Shown here: positions 11,560-23,428 of the stretch, one piece after another
How the letters are laid out: the number at the start of each line of letters is the position of its first letter
Numbering within the stretch: position 1 is the stretch's first letter
Assembly (NCBI GenBank): GCA_905250075.1
Contig: CAJNOP010000022.1
Coordinates: 816,612-880,611 of the forward strand
Reading direction: 5' to 3'
Origin: Rotaria sp. Silwood1
Taxonomy: Eukaryota > Rotifera > Eurotatoria > Philodinida > Philodinidae
DNA: 64,000 nt
The notes under the pieces: generated by a model
Databases searched by the model: none
The model's input: only the letters and a program-made list of their open reading frames with translations
Told to the model about the DNA's origin: nothing
Translations under genes and position numbers: made by a program

Positions 11560-14012
11560 CATAGGCGGCGGAGCCACGAGGCCTGGGTAGGCTCAAACTG
11601 GGACAGATAAAGGCTTGGGTAGGCTCGAATTATCATAAATTAAACATATAAAAAAGCTTGAGTAGGCTCGAATCGTCTTAGATTGAGGAGATAAAATAGG
11701 CTTAGATAGGCTCTGTTTAATGTTAAAATTCTCTAAAGGGTGGTTCAAAAGTTTCGACCACTCTCTATAAATCGATAGTATCTACAACAAACTTATATGA
11801 AGTTATTGATCAAATTACGTCATCTTTTAGAGAAAGATAAGAGTTATCACCTGAAAAATATTTGGAAATAGATCTGGCATCTCACCAAGACTTTGTAAAA
11901 AAGAGAAAAAAAGATGCCCAGCATTTTTGAAAAAAAAGAGACTTTGAATAAAAAAGAGGAGAGAAAGAGGCGTACAGTTTCCTTTCGAAGAAAACTAAAA
12001 CTCATCGGCACTATAGTACTATAGATCTGACAAAACTCGTACGTTATCAGTATAGGTTGAATATGACTTGAAAGAGAAAAACAAAAACGAAACTTCCAAA
12101 TTGTTCAGAGATTTTTGTGCAGCGGCGTATTTATCCATTAGAAAACCGGAAAACATTAGAAAAATATTCTAAATATTCTATCTGCATAGTATCTGAGTAT
12201 AATATTACTGTCTAACTAAGTAGGTATATAGAAATAGAAACAATCAGAATTCATTAAATGTCCTTTTTGCGTTTTGTTCCTTTTTTCGGATGGCTGCGCA
12301 TGTGAGAAAGTTTTTCTTGCGCTTTTTCAATTTTCGGCAATTCTTACGTGATTTTGACCATTTTTCGCAAGTCAGTTTCACTTTTCCGTTTCTCAACATA
12401 AATTAATACATTGGTTGCAACTGTGTCCAGACAGCAGGTTTGTGGGAATCATTTGAGCGCGTGCTATCGAAAACGCTTAATTTTTCGCAGTGACATATGA
12501 TCATCTTCTTGGGTTCTGCATAAAACGACTTACTTGTATTGAGTAGATTGTATGATCTCTTACTTTTTTGTTATCGGATACCCTGTTTGTTGCTGTTGCA
12601 TTCCATCATATCCGATTTCTTCCAAGTATCATCAAACCGTTGTCAATATTAACCCATGTCAAGCAAACACGCTCGTAATTAGAGAAATACGGCGTTTCAT
12701 ATCGCCCAGGAATGTGATCGTATAAATCCGTGATCGTATGCGCAAAAATATGATCGTTTATAGACAAACAAAGCTCGTTTACACTTTTCGTTTTACTTTG
12801 TATTTCTTCGTATACGATTATATTTCTCCGTGTACGGTTTGGAGATATACGAACCTCCAAAATGTGATTGTATACGGAGAAACTCGGAAGAAGAGGAAGA
12901 GGGGTTACTTCATTTTCTGATAAGCAGAAATCTTCAACTTATGTTATCATACTATCAGAAGCTATCTTGCCGAACAAATCCCATTGAATCTGACAGAATT
13001 CTAGACTGAGTCTAGTCATCCTAGGAACTCTTTGCTTTGAAGCATGCGCTACGCTACGAGTTACCTATCCATTGTTAGATACATATCACAAGCTTCTCTG
13101 GGGCCGAAAAAAATGGTCAAGAAACATGAGCTCAAGATTACAATTTTACATGTCGATCATAACCAGAAAAACATGTTAAGATCGTGAGAGAATGACGATT
13201 TCATATTGGAAACATAATTGAGTGCTTTTGCTTCCGCTAGAGAACTACAAAAATTGGGTTCCGATTATGGATATATAATATCGCTGAAGTTGATCACTAA
13301 AATCATATACTATAGCTTCCTTATCTATGCAACTTCATTGATCAGCACATCAGTTTGTTATGTGATATTTTTGAATGATACGGTAACAATAATCAATATA
13401 TTCATGAATATTTTTGTCAACGACCTGCTTCCTCGTGAGAAAAGAAGAAAGGTGGATTTTTTCGAAAAAAGAGGCTAAAAAGAGGAATTTTAAAAGAACA
13501 GAAGAAAAGGAGGAAAAAGTGGTGGAGTCGGATGCCAGCTCAAAGCTGCTAAAATGATCATAACATTATAATAGATTTATCTATTTCGAAATATTTTTTT
13601 TAAAGGATAACTCTCATCTTCCTCTACAAAATAACACAATTTGATCAANNNNNNNNNNNNNNNNNNNNNNNNNNNNNNNNNNNNNNNNNNNNNNNNNNNN
13701 NNNNNNNNNNNNNNNNNNNNNNNNNNNNNNNNNNNNNNNNNNNNNNNNATAACTCTCATCTTCCTCTACAAAATAACACAATTTGATCAATAACTTTCTA
13801 TAAGTTTGTTGTAGATATTATCGATTTATAGAGAGGGGTCGAAACTTTCGAACCATCCTTTAGTTATCAAATTCTACGGCATTTAAACCTACCAAGAGAA
13901 TCTGTAGCGCTCACCATTATAAACGAAAAAAAAAGTCTTTCAATTGACTCTCGGTGCTGGCTTGGCTAAAAAGTTGAGCCTACCCTAGATCAAGACCGCT
14001 CCGCCGCCCATG
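11560..14012. mobile_element. hAT-like DNA transposon, non-autonomous or decayed
   Basis: The termini are CATAGGCGGCGGAGC (left) and, in reverse complement, CATGGGCGGCGGAGC (right), 14 of 15 identical. They are flanked by identical 8-bp direct repeats GGTATCCT at 11552-11559 and 14013-14020. An 8-bp duplication with CA...GGGCGG-like ends is typical of the hAT superfamily. A shared GGTAGGCTC word lies just inside each end, and a second, longer subterminal inverted repeat pairs 11735-11873 with 13579-13863 (the latter interrupted by an N gap). The interior has only short frames and no recognisable transposase, so it is either a MITE-like derivative or too decayed to read. The left end also carries the GGTAGGCTC word several times. 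Confidence 0.72.
13649..13748. other. assembly gap of 100 N with duplicated edges
   Basis: Exactly 100 N, the usual placeholder for unknown length. The 42 bases left of it (13607-13648) are identical to the 42 bases right of it (13749-13790). The opposite arm of the same element carries this segment only once, so the two contig ends probably overlap and no sequence is missing. Confidence 0.9.
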
Positions 14013-14020
14013 GGTATCCT

Positions 14021-16830
14021 TAAGTAAAAATGGCGATAATCAATGTAGTACTCATTTATTTTTTATTTCGACATTGTTCAACAACAAAGTTTGTTGTCAT
14101 GCAGTTTAGGTATTTGATAGGCCTTAGACATATCTTCTACCTGGTAACTGGCATTTTGTATTGTTTGTGAGCTACCTCTGAGTTTCACTTTCGACCTAAG
14201 TACTAGTGACTCTCCCACGCCATCTTTTTTGTTCTGTAAGTCGACGATAACCGGTGATTTTAATGAAAACCATCAGTTTACCGCGGTTAACCCACAGTTT
14301 TATTCACTTATTTTTAGTAACTGTAGTTTATAAAAACAATTAATCGCTAACCTATTCATAATATCTGAAGAGTAGCATTTATCAGAAACAAGATTTATTA
14401 GATTTTTTTCGATGTATGCACCACTTTTGTAATTAGCCGATATGTATATTAGATGCACAAAATAATGGTTCATACATTTTCTTCATTGTTCGGCTAGGTT
14501 TTTGATGTGTCTATTCATTCTATATCCTATTTTTCCTTACAGATATATTTTATGTGATACACCATGCATACGCATCAAGTAGTATACATTTAATTGAGTC
14601 TTTTTATTATGTTTACATTCAGCTCGATCAAGGTCTTAGAAGTATTCTTCGAGCTTTTCATAAAACTACATATTGATTTAGCTGTTGTAAATTCAGTATA
14701 AGCCATTAATATACAGTTGTAGCTTGATTTTTCAAAATGTTTTCAGATATTTACCAAAAACTTTCACCTAACTTCTCGTGATTAATCGTTATATGGCTGA
14801 TACTGGAAGGATGAAATCGAATCGCTTTTTAGTTATTTAAGATCCCACATTTAATCAAAATGTAAGTATAGATTCAGCGAAATAAAATTATGCTCATATT
14901 TATAAAATCAATTGTGTATATTGTACTCAAGGCAACAGATGAGAGAAGAGTGATGAATTTTTACGAGCCCGTAGAACATGGGCTAGCTTTCAATAGCAAT
15001 TTTCAAAATGTTCGACTTTTGCTTTTAATCCTAAGAAAACGTTTCCTGGTATATATTTATAAGCTGATTTGGGTAAAATTGCGATCGACTGCTAGAGAAC
15101 TGCCCAGTCACGGTGAACAGATTTTGTTCAATATAATATATATGGTGAAGGGAAAAATTTTATGATTTTTGACTCGGATCACTTTGGAAAATATCTAACC
15201 CTCAATTTTTTTATGAAAGTTGTAGGAAAAGTCTTAAAAATGAACACCGGGACCACATTGGATCTTGATCGGATCATATCTCAAGAATGGTTCAACCAAT
15301 GAAGCTGAAATTTTCGGTATATATATAGCTTCAGAAGTTCTATTCTGAATCAGTTTTTTTTGATGTGAAACATTGAGCCCTTAATTTTTTGTGATTTATC
15401 CAATGTGCGCAAATCTTCACGTTTAAGGTAACTTTGGTACTTTATAACTAGTGACTAGTATACGATAGTTGTTCAAAATTTATACTGAAGCTAGAATGAG
15501 CAGAAAGATGTATTCTCTAAAAATGGCAGCTATGTGTACCGTTTTCTTCGATTAGAAAGACCCATCAAAAATGAGTCTTTGATGAAAACTAGTTGCCAGG
15601 CAAATGTGTTGTCTAATCGATGAAATAATTTGAGGGCTGAGTTTAAACAGTTAGAAGACCTATTGAAGCAATACAGTTTCACAGTAAAATCAGTTTAGGC
15701 AGTCTATAAATGTTTTAGAAATGGGATTAAGTTTGGACGTCAACATAAGTTAGTAACGGGTGCAGAATTCTGCAGCTGAAATTCCACTACTCGATGAAAT
15801 GTCAGCTTGAACATTATATGTGTGTAACATTTCTTAGAGAATATATATCCATGATCGAATTGAGTCGATATTCTAAAGTTAGACTCAAAAAATTCAAGAC
15901 ATTTTCAAAATGACCTGACAGTGTGTGCGCTCTCATTCTTTAAGCAAATGTATTATACTTCAACTTATTCTTCATACCAGCTTCCTTCTGGATAACGAAG
16001 GGCACATCTATACAGCAATGCTCATTGTTACAGTCATATGTTTATTCCTGACTCATCGGCATCTGTTTATTCATTCTTTGACGCTTATCCCTTCTATATA
16101 TGCTCTCTCTCTTGTCGCTTACGTGGTTCTGTTCTGTTCTGTTCTGTTGTTGTTCTCGCGTTGATATCTCGAAATAAACGAACATCGAGAAGGTACACGG
16201 AATCCTCTAATACTCATCAACACAATCGGGACACTTCTAGAGATTTTTGCTTCAAAACTGGGATTGTCAGAGACCCGACAGTTTTTTTGCTCCGAAGTAG
16301 AGACATAGTGCATCTGAAAGAAAGTCCTCGAAAATGTATGTTGAGTGGTTTTGAAGCTAATAATACATATCACCCGTGCACAATATGGTGAGAGAGTCCA
16401 TTCTGTAACTGTAACGAAATGCATCATCTGCATCTATCTCTTTCTTTCTAGTGATCATGTGATCGTTCCATACTCGTGTGATCGATACGCTTGACTCATG
16501 TTTATTGTCTATCTTTCCTATATAAACGTATGTTCCGTGCGGGAATAGGACAATTCGTTGTGGGAAAAGAGCCAAATATAACGAGTCTCACTATTTTATG
16601 GGCACTTCTTTCCTAAAGTTCATCACATTAACTCGAAGGCACTTTCGTTTCTACCACTAGTAGAAAACCCTATGTCTAGATTCCGAAATCAAAAATCGAT
16701 TTTGGATGTGAGCGGTGGTGAATATGTGAGGTTCTAGGTTTTGTAACGCTGCTCTCTTCTCTCACGCTTAGCGAAATGCAACTCCACACTCATCACCATC
16801 CTACATCTAGAGCTATATGCACAAAATCAC
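14021..16830. other. intergenic, no gene seen
   Basis: No reading frame in this stretch has convincing protein composition or splice context. The longest frame (16038-16391) overlaps other frames on both strands and ends without motif. No RNA gene was recognised. Confidence 0.45.
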
Positions 16831-16860
16831 ATCCATACCCCCACGCACACCCACACCCGC
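16831..16860. repeat. short degenerate CCCACA-type tract
   Basis: Runs of CCCAYR units on the + strand, ending CACACCCACACCCGC. The unit resembles the complement of the TGTGGG telomere repeat reported for bdelloids; simple-sequence origin is equally possible. Confidence 0.45.
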
Positions 16861-16903
16861 CGTACCATTATATACACAGTCATAGTTCAAAAAGTACGAG
16901 CTG

Positions 16904-17106
16904 GTTCCTGTCAGAATACACCAGAAACCGATGGAACATGGAAGCAATATTCCGGGCGAAAAATCTCCGGTTTGTTTCTGGCGATTTCCAATCAATTTTC
17001 CGTTCTTTCTGGCAAGAAACGCCCGTAAAACAGCAGAAAGATCCATAGACTTTCCAGTCAAAAACTCCTTGCATGTTCCATCGATTTTCAGTGTTTTCCT
17101 GCCGAT
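16904..17106. repeat. fold-back (imperfect inverted repeat), about 200 bp
   Basis: The left arm (about 16906-16945, containing CCGATGGAACATGGAAG) pairs with the right arm (about 17069-17106), whose reverse complement contains TCGATGGAACATGCAAG. A nested pair, GTTTCTGGC and GCAAGAAAC, lies further in, so the segment can fold into a long hairpin. It is less AT-rich than the surroundings. Frames on both strands are by-products of the repeat. No clear target duplication was seen. Confidence 0.5.
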
Positions 17107-20100
17107 TAAATGATTTTTGTCTCCATCTCTTTCGACAGTTCCAGTGAAATGCGGTTGTTTTCGAAGCCCAAAAGTATCGACATGAGCTTAGGGTAGTATA
17201 TATTAAAAATGATAAATTAGTTTTAGTTGGGCATTTCTTCCTGGTTTGGTCTCGAACGGACCTAGTAAAAAATAGTCAACAACATCTCTGATGTAGATGT
17301 CAATTGATGTATTAAATGCACCGATTTTTCTCAGTTAAGCCAAGAATTTCAGTTGATCAATTCGGTACAGACGAACAAAAAGGGTGTGGGTGGGTATGGG
17401 CGTTGCTCTATTTGCATTAAGCTCCTAATCTGATTAGAGAAGAGTTTGAGCCAAGGCATAATACTTTCTTTCTTCTGTTTCACCCTTTATGGGTTCTTTC
17501 TTTTATTCTATAATTAAAAAGAAGAAACAATTGCAAATACAAAAAACAAAACAACGTTGAGAAAAAGAATGAAAAACATAACGGACACTTCAATAAAATG
17601 CTATCGTTACGTTCAGATATATCACATGTTTTGCTACAAACAAAATTAAATCTTTCAATTTTATTCTTGTTTATGAATATGATTGATGCTCTCACTATGT
17701 TTATTGAAGATTTCATCATCAATAAACTGATTATCGTCAAATAATCGAGTTTTTTCGTTACTATTGACGGTGAAGAAAATAATTGTTCTTCCTTGTTGTC
17801 GACATCAACATTGTTTGATGTTGACGATGAAAAAAGCACTCCCACTTGAATTAATTTTCTTTGTTGTTCCACCTGCACCAATTGTTGACTGCCGAGTGCT
17901 TTTAATGTCAATAGGGTTTTATTCAAAAATAGTAACTTATTTTCTTTGCAGCATCTGAGTTGGTTTGTTAATCGCAAATGAAATTACCAGTTGAAGAAAA
18001 AGACGTTGAACAGCAGTGATCGAGACGTGAATTCTATATGTAGCTACCACTATCGAAGTAAAGATCGAGAATGAATTTTGATATTTCTTTCAGAACAATA
18101 AAAACTCGCTATCTGGTGGAAGCGTATCAATTAAAGGTAGATATTTCACGAATTTTTGTCAAATGGTAAACTGATACCAGATGTACATCGTTAATTAGTA
18201 GATAAAAGAAATGTAGCAGAATATTTTGTGTCGTTGATGTGAGTTTTTAAGATTTTGGTTTTATTAAAGATTTGTTCGACACATAAAACTTAATATTGAT
18301 TATGGATTATTGATGATTGATCATCCAGAAGATGCAGGTGATTGACGTTTCACTATTTTTGCTTAAATTAAATTTATAATCGCTACTGTTCCTATGAAGA
18401 TCAATTTGAATTTGTTTTAACGACGTATGGATGTGGATGTGTTGTGAGTATTTTCTTTTCACACATCTACACCTGCCACGAGCTCCATTCAAAATTTTGC
18501 TAAATAATTATTTCTGATGATGCTGTACTTTTGTATGAGCATTAGATGATTGCACTTTCTACTCAAAATTCAATCAAGTTCTTCGTTGAAGGTTTTCTTG
18601 AAGAAATGGTATGCATAAGAATTCATTGAATTCATTTATCTATTTTACAATTACAGGCGTAGCTATGCCATCCTAATAAAAAGTTTTTCCGGATATACTT
18701 TCTAGATCGATCACGTAATGATATCTCAAAATAAATAGTGATCTAAGTATTTTATGTATGTCTTGCTTAGTTATAAATGGAGAAAGTTTAGTTGAAATTC
18801 AAATGATAGTTTATCAAATTTATTAAAAGATCTCTATCGAACACTGCTTGTCACAATCATCGTAACAGTAGGAAAACAAGAGCATTCACAGTGCATACAA
18901 TAAACAAGTTTCTCAACTGAACGATCGTATTTGAAGATTTTTACTCTTGATTGAGCATATAAATAACTCGTTCACTTATAATTTCCAAGTTGTTGTGCTT
19001 GTTTTTTGTTGCGTATTCTAGTAATATTCTTTCTCAAGCTCTTGAAAATTCTATTGTTTCAATCTTCAGTTCAAGAGCTATATGTAAAATAGGCATAAGC
19101 GAATCAAAATAGCATGTTTTTTGGCTTCTTGTTTTATTTAAAAATAAAATGAGTATCGTAAGACATCTAGAGACTAAACTTGGCTTAACAATTTTTCTTC
19201 ATCAATACAACTAGCAAAAGTTCTAGGTTTTTTCCATTTTGAGCGAAATCATCGAAAGTCCGATATTTTCGATCCCGAGTTTGAACTACAACACACTTTG
19301 AGCTAAGCTGTGATAAAAAAGAGACTTTGAAGTACTTAAAAATATCCTTGACGTTGCTTGTAGTATTTTCAATTCAAGTAAAAGATTCTTAGTATCATTA
19401 ACAAAATAGCTTAGACAACTGAACCATTATACTTCCTGACTATTCTTAGTTTTATTTTTCTATTTTGCTTTTTACAGAAAAGGCTTGATATAGATCTGAT
19501 AGAGAACTTGACAGGCAATTGTTTTATGCTAATTTTCATATTTCACCATCAAAACTGAGTAAAAGATTCTCAAAATACTGAAACACCATTTATTCTGGAG
19601 CACTCATTAAAAGTTATAAGTCCTACGTGGACGCCCTACTAACGATGCTTTTTGGTGAAAGGCATAAAATAATATCAAGTTATCAATCAAAGCAAGCGTG
19701 TATTACTCTGTGCGCATCCAGCTGGTTGAAAAGATAAAATTTTTTGAGCAACACCTCGAATGATGTGATTGATTTATTGAAAAAATGTAATCCAAACTTT
19801 TGTCAATCAAGAGTAGCCATATGTTGATAGGCCAAGCGAATGACGACTACTTGGCATTCATTGTGTACATTTATTTCTACTTTTCTATGATGTAGAAGTA
19901 CTTGGCAATGAAGAAAAAAGAACAAGACCCACAATATGCAATCAATATTTTCTAACAAACAAATCTTTGATGGATTTCTCTTCTTTTGTTCCAGAGCACG
20001 CTTTAATTAAAGAATTCAGAACAGCATTTTATTACAAAAAAAGCTGAAAGCTTTCTTTTAATCAAAGGAATCTCATCGTCGAGCTGCATTACAATCAAAA

Positions 20101-20358
20101 CAAAGCCTCATTGCTCAGACAAGCAACATCTACATCACCTACAGAACCGAACATAATTATCATCAATGACAATGAAAGTTACCCAATGGTCTGTTTGGTC
20201 ATCTGATGTAACATCGAGACCATATAAAACCAATTCTTCGAGCAAGATAGAGTTTTGGAAAGAAGAAAAAGAAGAAGAGAACGAAAGCAAGTAAAGAAAG
20301 CGTTGACTATCTTCAGCTATTAGTTTTATGTATAAAATGTGTTCATCTGTTTGTTTAC
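17107..20358. other. gene-poor stretch
   Basis: A G-rich tract, GGGTGTGGGTGGGTATGGG, lies at 17382-17400. A minus-strand region near 17661-17920 has coding-like words in two frames but is broken by a stop at 17805-17807; I could not assign it. Otherwise AT-rich sequence without a supportable gene. Confidence 0.4.
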
Positions 20359-20523
20359 GTAAGACGAAGACGCAAAATCCGAGGAGCTTATGCCTGGTGT
20401 CCATGCATAAAATGCTGTGTTGTCGGAATGTTGCTTGGCGAAATTGCTCTGGCTGTTGTGCTCACATTGTGGTTGACATCGACATCCATAGAAATAACAA
20501 CAACATCCACAAGCATGTTCTGA
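20359..20523 (+). pseudogene. orphan fragment: basic/Cys-rich cytosolic end, membrane segment and Thr/Ser stalk
   Basis: A 54-codon frame closed by TGA reads, in order, a basic cluster (VRRRRKIRG), a Cys-rich juxtamembrane stretch (WCPCIKCC), a hydrophobic segment of about 18 residues (MLLGEIALAVVLTLWL) and a Thr/Ser run (TSTSIEITTTSTS). This is the N-terminal architecture expected of a type II membrane protein with an extracellular Thr/Ser stalk, the stalk type that begins the NHL protein 3 kb downstream. No start codon precedes the basic cluster in a convincing context and nothing follows the stop. It may be a decayed relative or a displaced 5' exon. A chance frame is possible; a competing minus-strand frame covers the same bases. 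Confidence 0.35.
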
Positions 20524-20931
20524 TTGAATTTTTTTCTCTCAAAATTATTCTTTGGCGATCTATTCAACTGAATTGACTTGTGCTCAATTTCTGCTGGAAT
20601 TATTTTGATGCAAATGATGCTCGTGAGCCAGCATGAAGGTATTTCCTTTGAAGCATTGAAGTGTCCATGAACCATAGGAGTGTTTTGGTCTTTGTGTATG
20701 TGGATTTCCAGATAGCAGAGAAGAGGAAATATCAAGATAATAACTATCCCTACAGATTTATCTCAATATCCTGAATTCTGTAAATTTTTGAATTGGAACT
20801 GAGGTATTTGTCTCATTACAGAAAATTCACTCGAAATCGTAAACCTAACGGCATATAGCACCACAAATTCATTATGTTAATGTCCTAATAGTAATGCTTT
20901 TAACGCTGATATGCGAGTTATGCATCCCAGA

Positions 20932-20996
20932 GTGTGGGTATGGGTGTGGATATGGGTGTCAACAGAAGATATACTCACCCACCACCCCACACCCTC
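20932..20996. repeat. inverted pair of GTGGGTATGGG / CCCACCACCCC tracts
   Basis: G-rich hexamer-like units (20932-20967) are followed after about 10 bp by the C-rich complementary type (20976-20996), giving a head-to-head pair of telomere-like tracts. Confidence 0.45.
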
Positions 20997-22192
20997 AGAT
21001 TTTGGGGTATTTAACGTTTCTGAAGACAAGGCTAGAAATTTCACAAAAATCTAATTAAACAATACTTTTAGCTTTTAACCAACCAGCATCCATTCATAAA
21101 CTCCAAGAAATTGCCCTCCATAAGTTGAAATGTAACCAGCAGTATCTTCAGAGACGTTCAATCTGAAAAACTTGAGGGTCATAAGTATATCTTTTCGATC
21201 TTGGTAGTTTCAAGGCATGCAGAAGTGTAGAAAAAGTCTGAGATACTTTTCAAAGACATAATAATGATAGAGTTCTACAGAAACACCATTCAATTCTAAA
21301 CAAGAATAAAGTCCGATATAGTGTTCAGCAATACAAGTTAAGCTCTTTCAATTTGAGCTATCTGTTTGGAACTTTCGAAGGAAATTAGAAAAGCTTAATA
21401 CATATATTGGATGCTTCGCAAAGTTCATTGGTGTACTGTGAGGTCTGTAGAAACCTATCAAGGCATCGAAGTTTTTCATATTATATCTCATAAGTTCAAA
21501 TTTTAAAAAAGTCAGAATTTCTCTTTTTGAGTTGGAAAAACTCGTGAATTTAGTAAAAAACTGCCTTGAAATGAGTAATAATACTCAGTGGCAAAGACAT
21601 GTGTCATATTATGAGTCCATAAAAATTAATTTCTTTTACCAAAGAAAAGCTGCTTTCGATCGCCTTTTCGAGACCGCCTACAATAAAAGCGATCATCGTT
21701 GTTCGAAAAGAAGAGTTCGTTTCTGGTCTTTAACTCTCAGATGAAAGATCGCGTCGAATTATCGTCACATTCAAGAGAGTAAGCTGTTTCATTCAGCCTG
21801 TGAGAAATAAAAGCTCACACACAGGCATGAACTTTTTTAGCTAAGTAACATAAAACAGGAGTTGATGTGGTGTGCTCAGTATGATAATCATATCTAGAAG
21901 ATTTCATGACAGATATTCCCGAGGCACTTGCTCCTGCAAAACTGGCATGGGTGTGCGTGTGTGTGTCAGTGACGAGGTAACAAACATTGATACCATTATA
22001 CACAGTCTTCTCTATTCCAGTTTATACTCACACTCCAATTTGAGCATGCTAGATCGCACTGGTTTCTGTGATAGTTAAGACTGCGTCTTTCAAGAGGTCC
22101 GGGTCACTTTGCCAACAAAAATTTGAAGTCAAAAAATTGAAACTTGTTGAAAATATTGCGTCAAAACATTTTTGGGTGTGCATAAAGACAAA

Positions 22193-22320
22193 ACCCACAC
22201 TCGCACCTGCACCGACACTCACATCCACAGACCCACACTGACACCCATACCCACACCCAAATCCCAAACCCACTCACACCCCACGGCCACACCCACACCC
22301 ACACCTATACCCGCACCCTA
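22193..22320. repeat. interstitial telomere-like array of CCCACA/CCCATA/CCGCAC units
   Basis: About 128 bp made almost entirely of 6-bp units of the form CNCACC or CCCAYA (for example ACACCCATACCCACACCCA near 22238-22256). The complement is close to (TGTGGG)n, the telomeric unit reported for bdelloid rotifers. The array is degenerate, consistent with an old internal telomere tract. It could also be a simple-sequence expansion. Confidence 0.55.
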
Positions 22321-23428
22321 CAATCGCACTCACTTACTTACACCAACAAGATAGCTTTTCAACCCTAACTAATATACCGTTTTGGAACTGAGTCCAGTGA
22401 GTCCCAATAAACCGATGCATTACTTGTTTCAGACTAAGGTTTATTCTGAGTTTTTGGATTTTTGCTTCGTATGACTAAATACGAAAGCACGTTGAGAAGA
22501 GATTTACTTCGCGATATTATTATGAGAAAATACAGTGAAAGTAGTGTCATGGAATTAGTAGTCTCGAATGCAGGAGACTCTCGTTTGTCCGATGCATAAC
22601 CACATTATAGCTTTCGTTAGGAAATGATTATCAATCTACTTTGTTGCTTTTCTACTTATTATGATGGGCAATGCATGATCAACAAGTGCGTATAGTAATA
22701 TATTAGTGAGACATCGTTTGTTTAAATTTCAATGTTACAAAGCAGCTACACCGATAACATGCGCCACAAATACTTACTACAGCCTAAATGTAGTGATGGC
22801 GACACGTTAATACATTTTAGTAACCTTTATGAAACTTTCTTTTTACACTCAACAATAAGGAAAACAATGCTCAATCTTTCTGTAATATTTGATTATTATG
22901 CAACTGATATCAGAATAAAAAAATTTCTAGACGAGCATTTTTTTATGATATGTGATGATAAAATGAGATTAATGATATGTATTTTCGATGTATATTTTCT
23001 TCTTAATGATCTTTTTGTTTTTTTACTTGTGGTTTCTTTTGTTTCTTCTAATTTCCATCTCTTTTAATGTGTCTAGCCATTTTTACATATTAGGTTATGA
23101 ATGTCTGTTAACTTGATTCTAATCAATATTCTTACTCATGGTCACATTCACAGTCTAATATGCAAAAGGGACTAGATATTGAATAAGATAGAAAAAAGAG
23201 AAATAAAAAGAAAGCAAAACAACAAAAGAGCCATCAAGACGTGAATACATATCAAAATAAATGTAATCTGATCATATTGTCATATATCACAACAAACATT
23301 CTTGTTGAAACTTTCTTATTATGATATCAGTTGAAGAATGATCATATATCACATAAAGATTCATCATTGTTTTTATTATCCTTCAATACACAATAGCAAG
23401 TTTCCTAATGATTACTAAAAGGTATTAG
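22321..23428. other. gene-poor stretch upstream of the NHL gene
   Basis: Contains a 111-codon frame (22732-23067) of AT-driven composition that I do not accept as a gene. If the NHL gene is intact, its missing 5' exon with the membrane anchor should be here or further upstream, but I could not find it. Confidence 0.4.

Noticed and set aside
17480..17977. 165-codon minus-strand frame, with a second coding-like frame ending at 17661
   Set aside because: Two overlapping frames both look partly coding because of composition; the better one has a stop at 17805-17807, and no domain or splice context supports either. Possibly an old gene remnant, not callable.
20135..20735. Two minus-strand frames (89 and 115 codons)
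   Set aside because: No recognisable domain, no consistent exon joins, and they overlap the better-supported plus-strand membrane/stalk fragment.
22049..22354. Frames of Gly/Val and His/Thr/Pro repeats on both strands
   Set aside because: Products of reading the telomere-like array, not proteins.
22732..23067. 111-codon plus-strand frame with a hydrophobic C-terminus
   Set aside because: Phe/Ile/Leu richness follows from AT-rich DNA; considered as the missing NHL membrane exon but no donor site connects it in frame.
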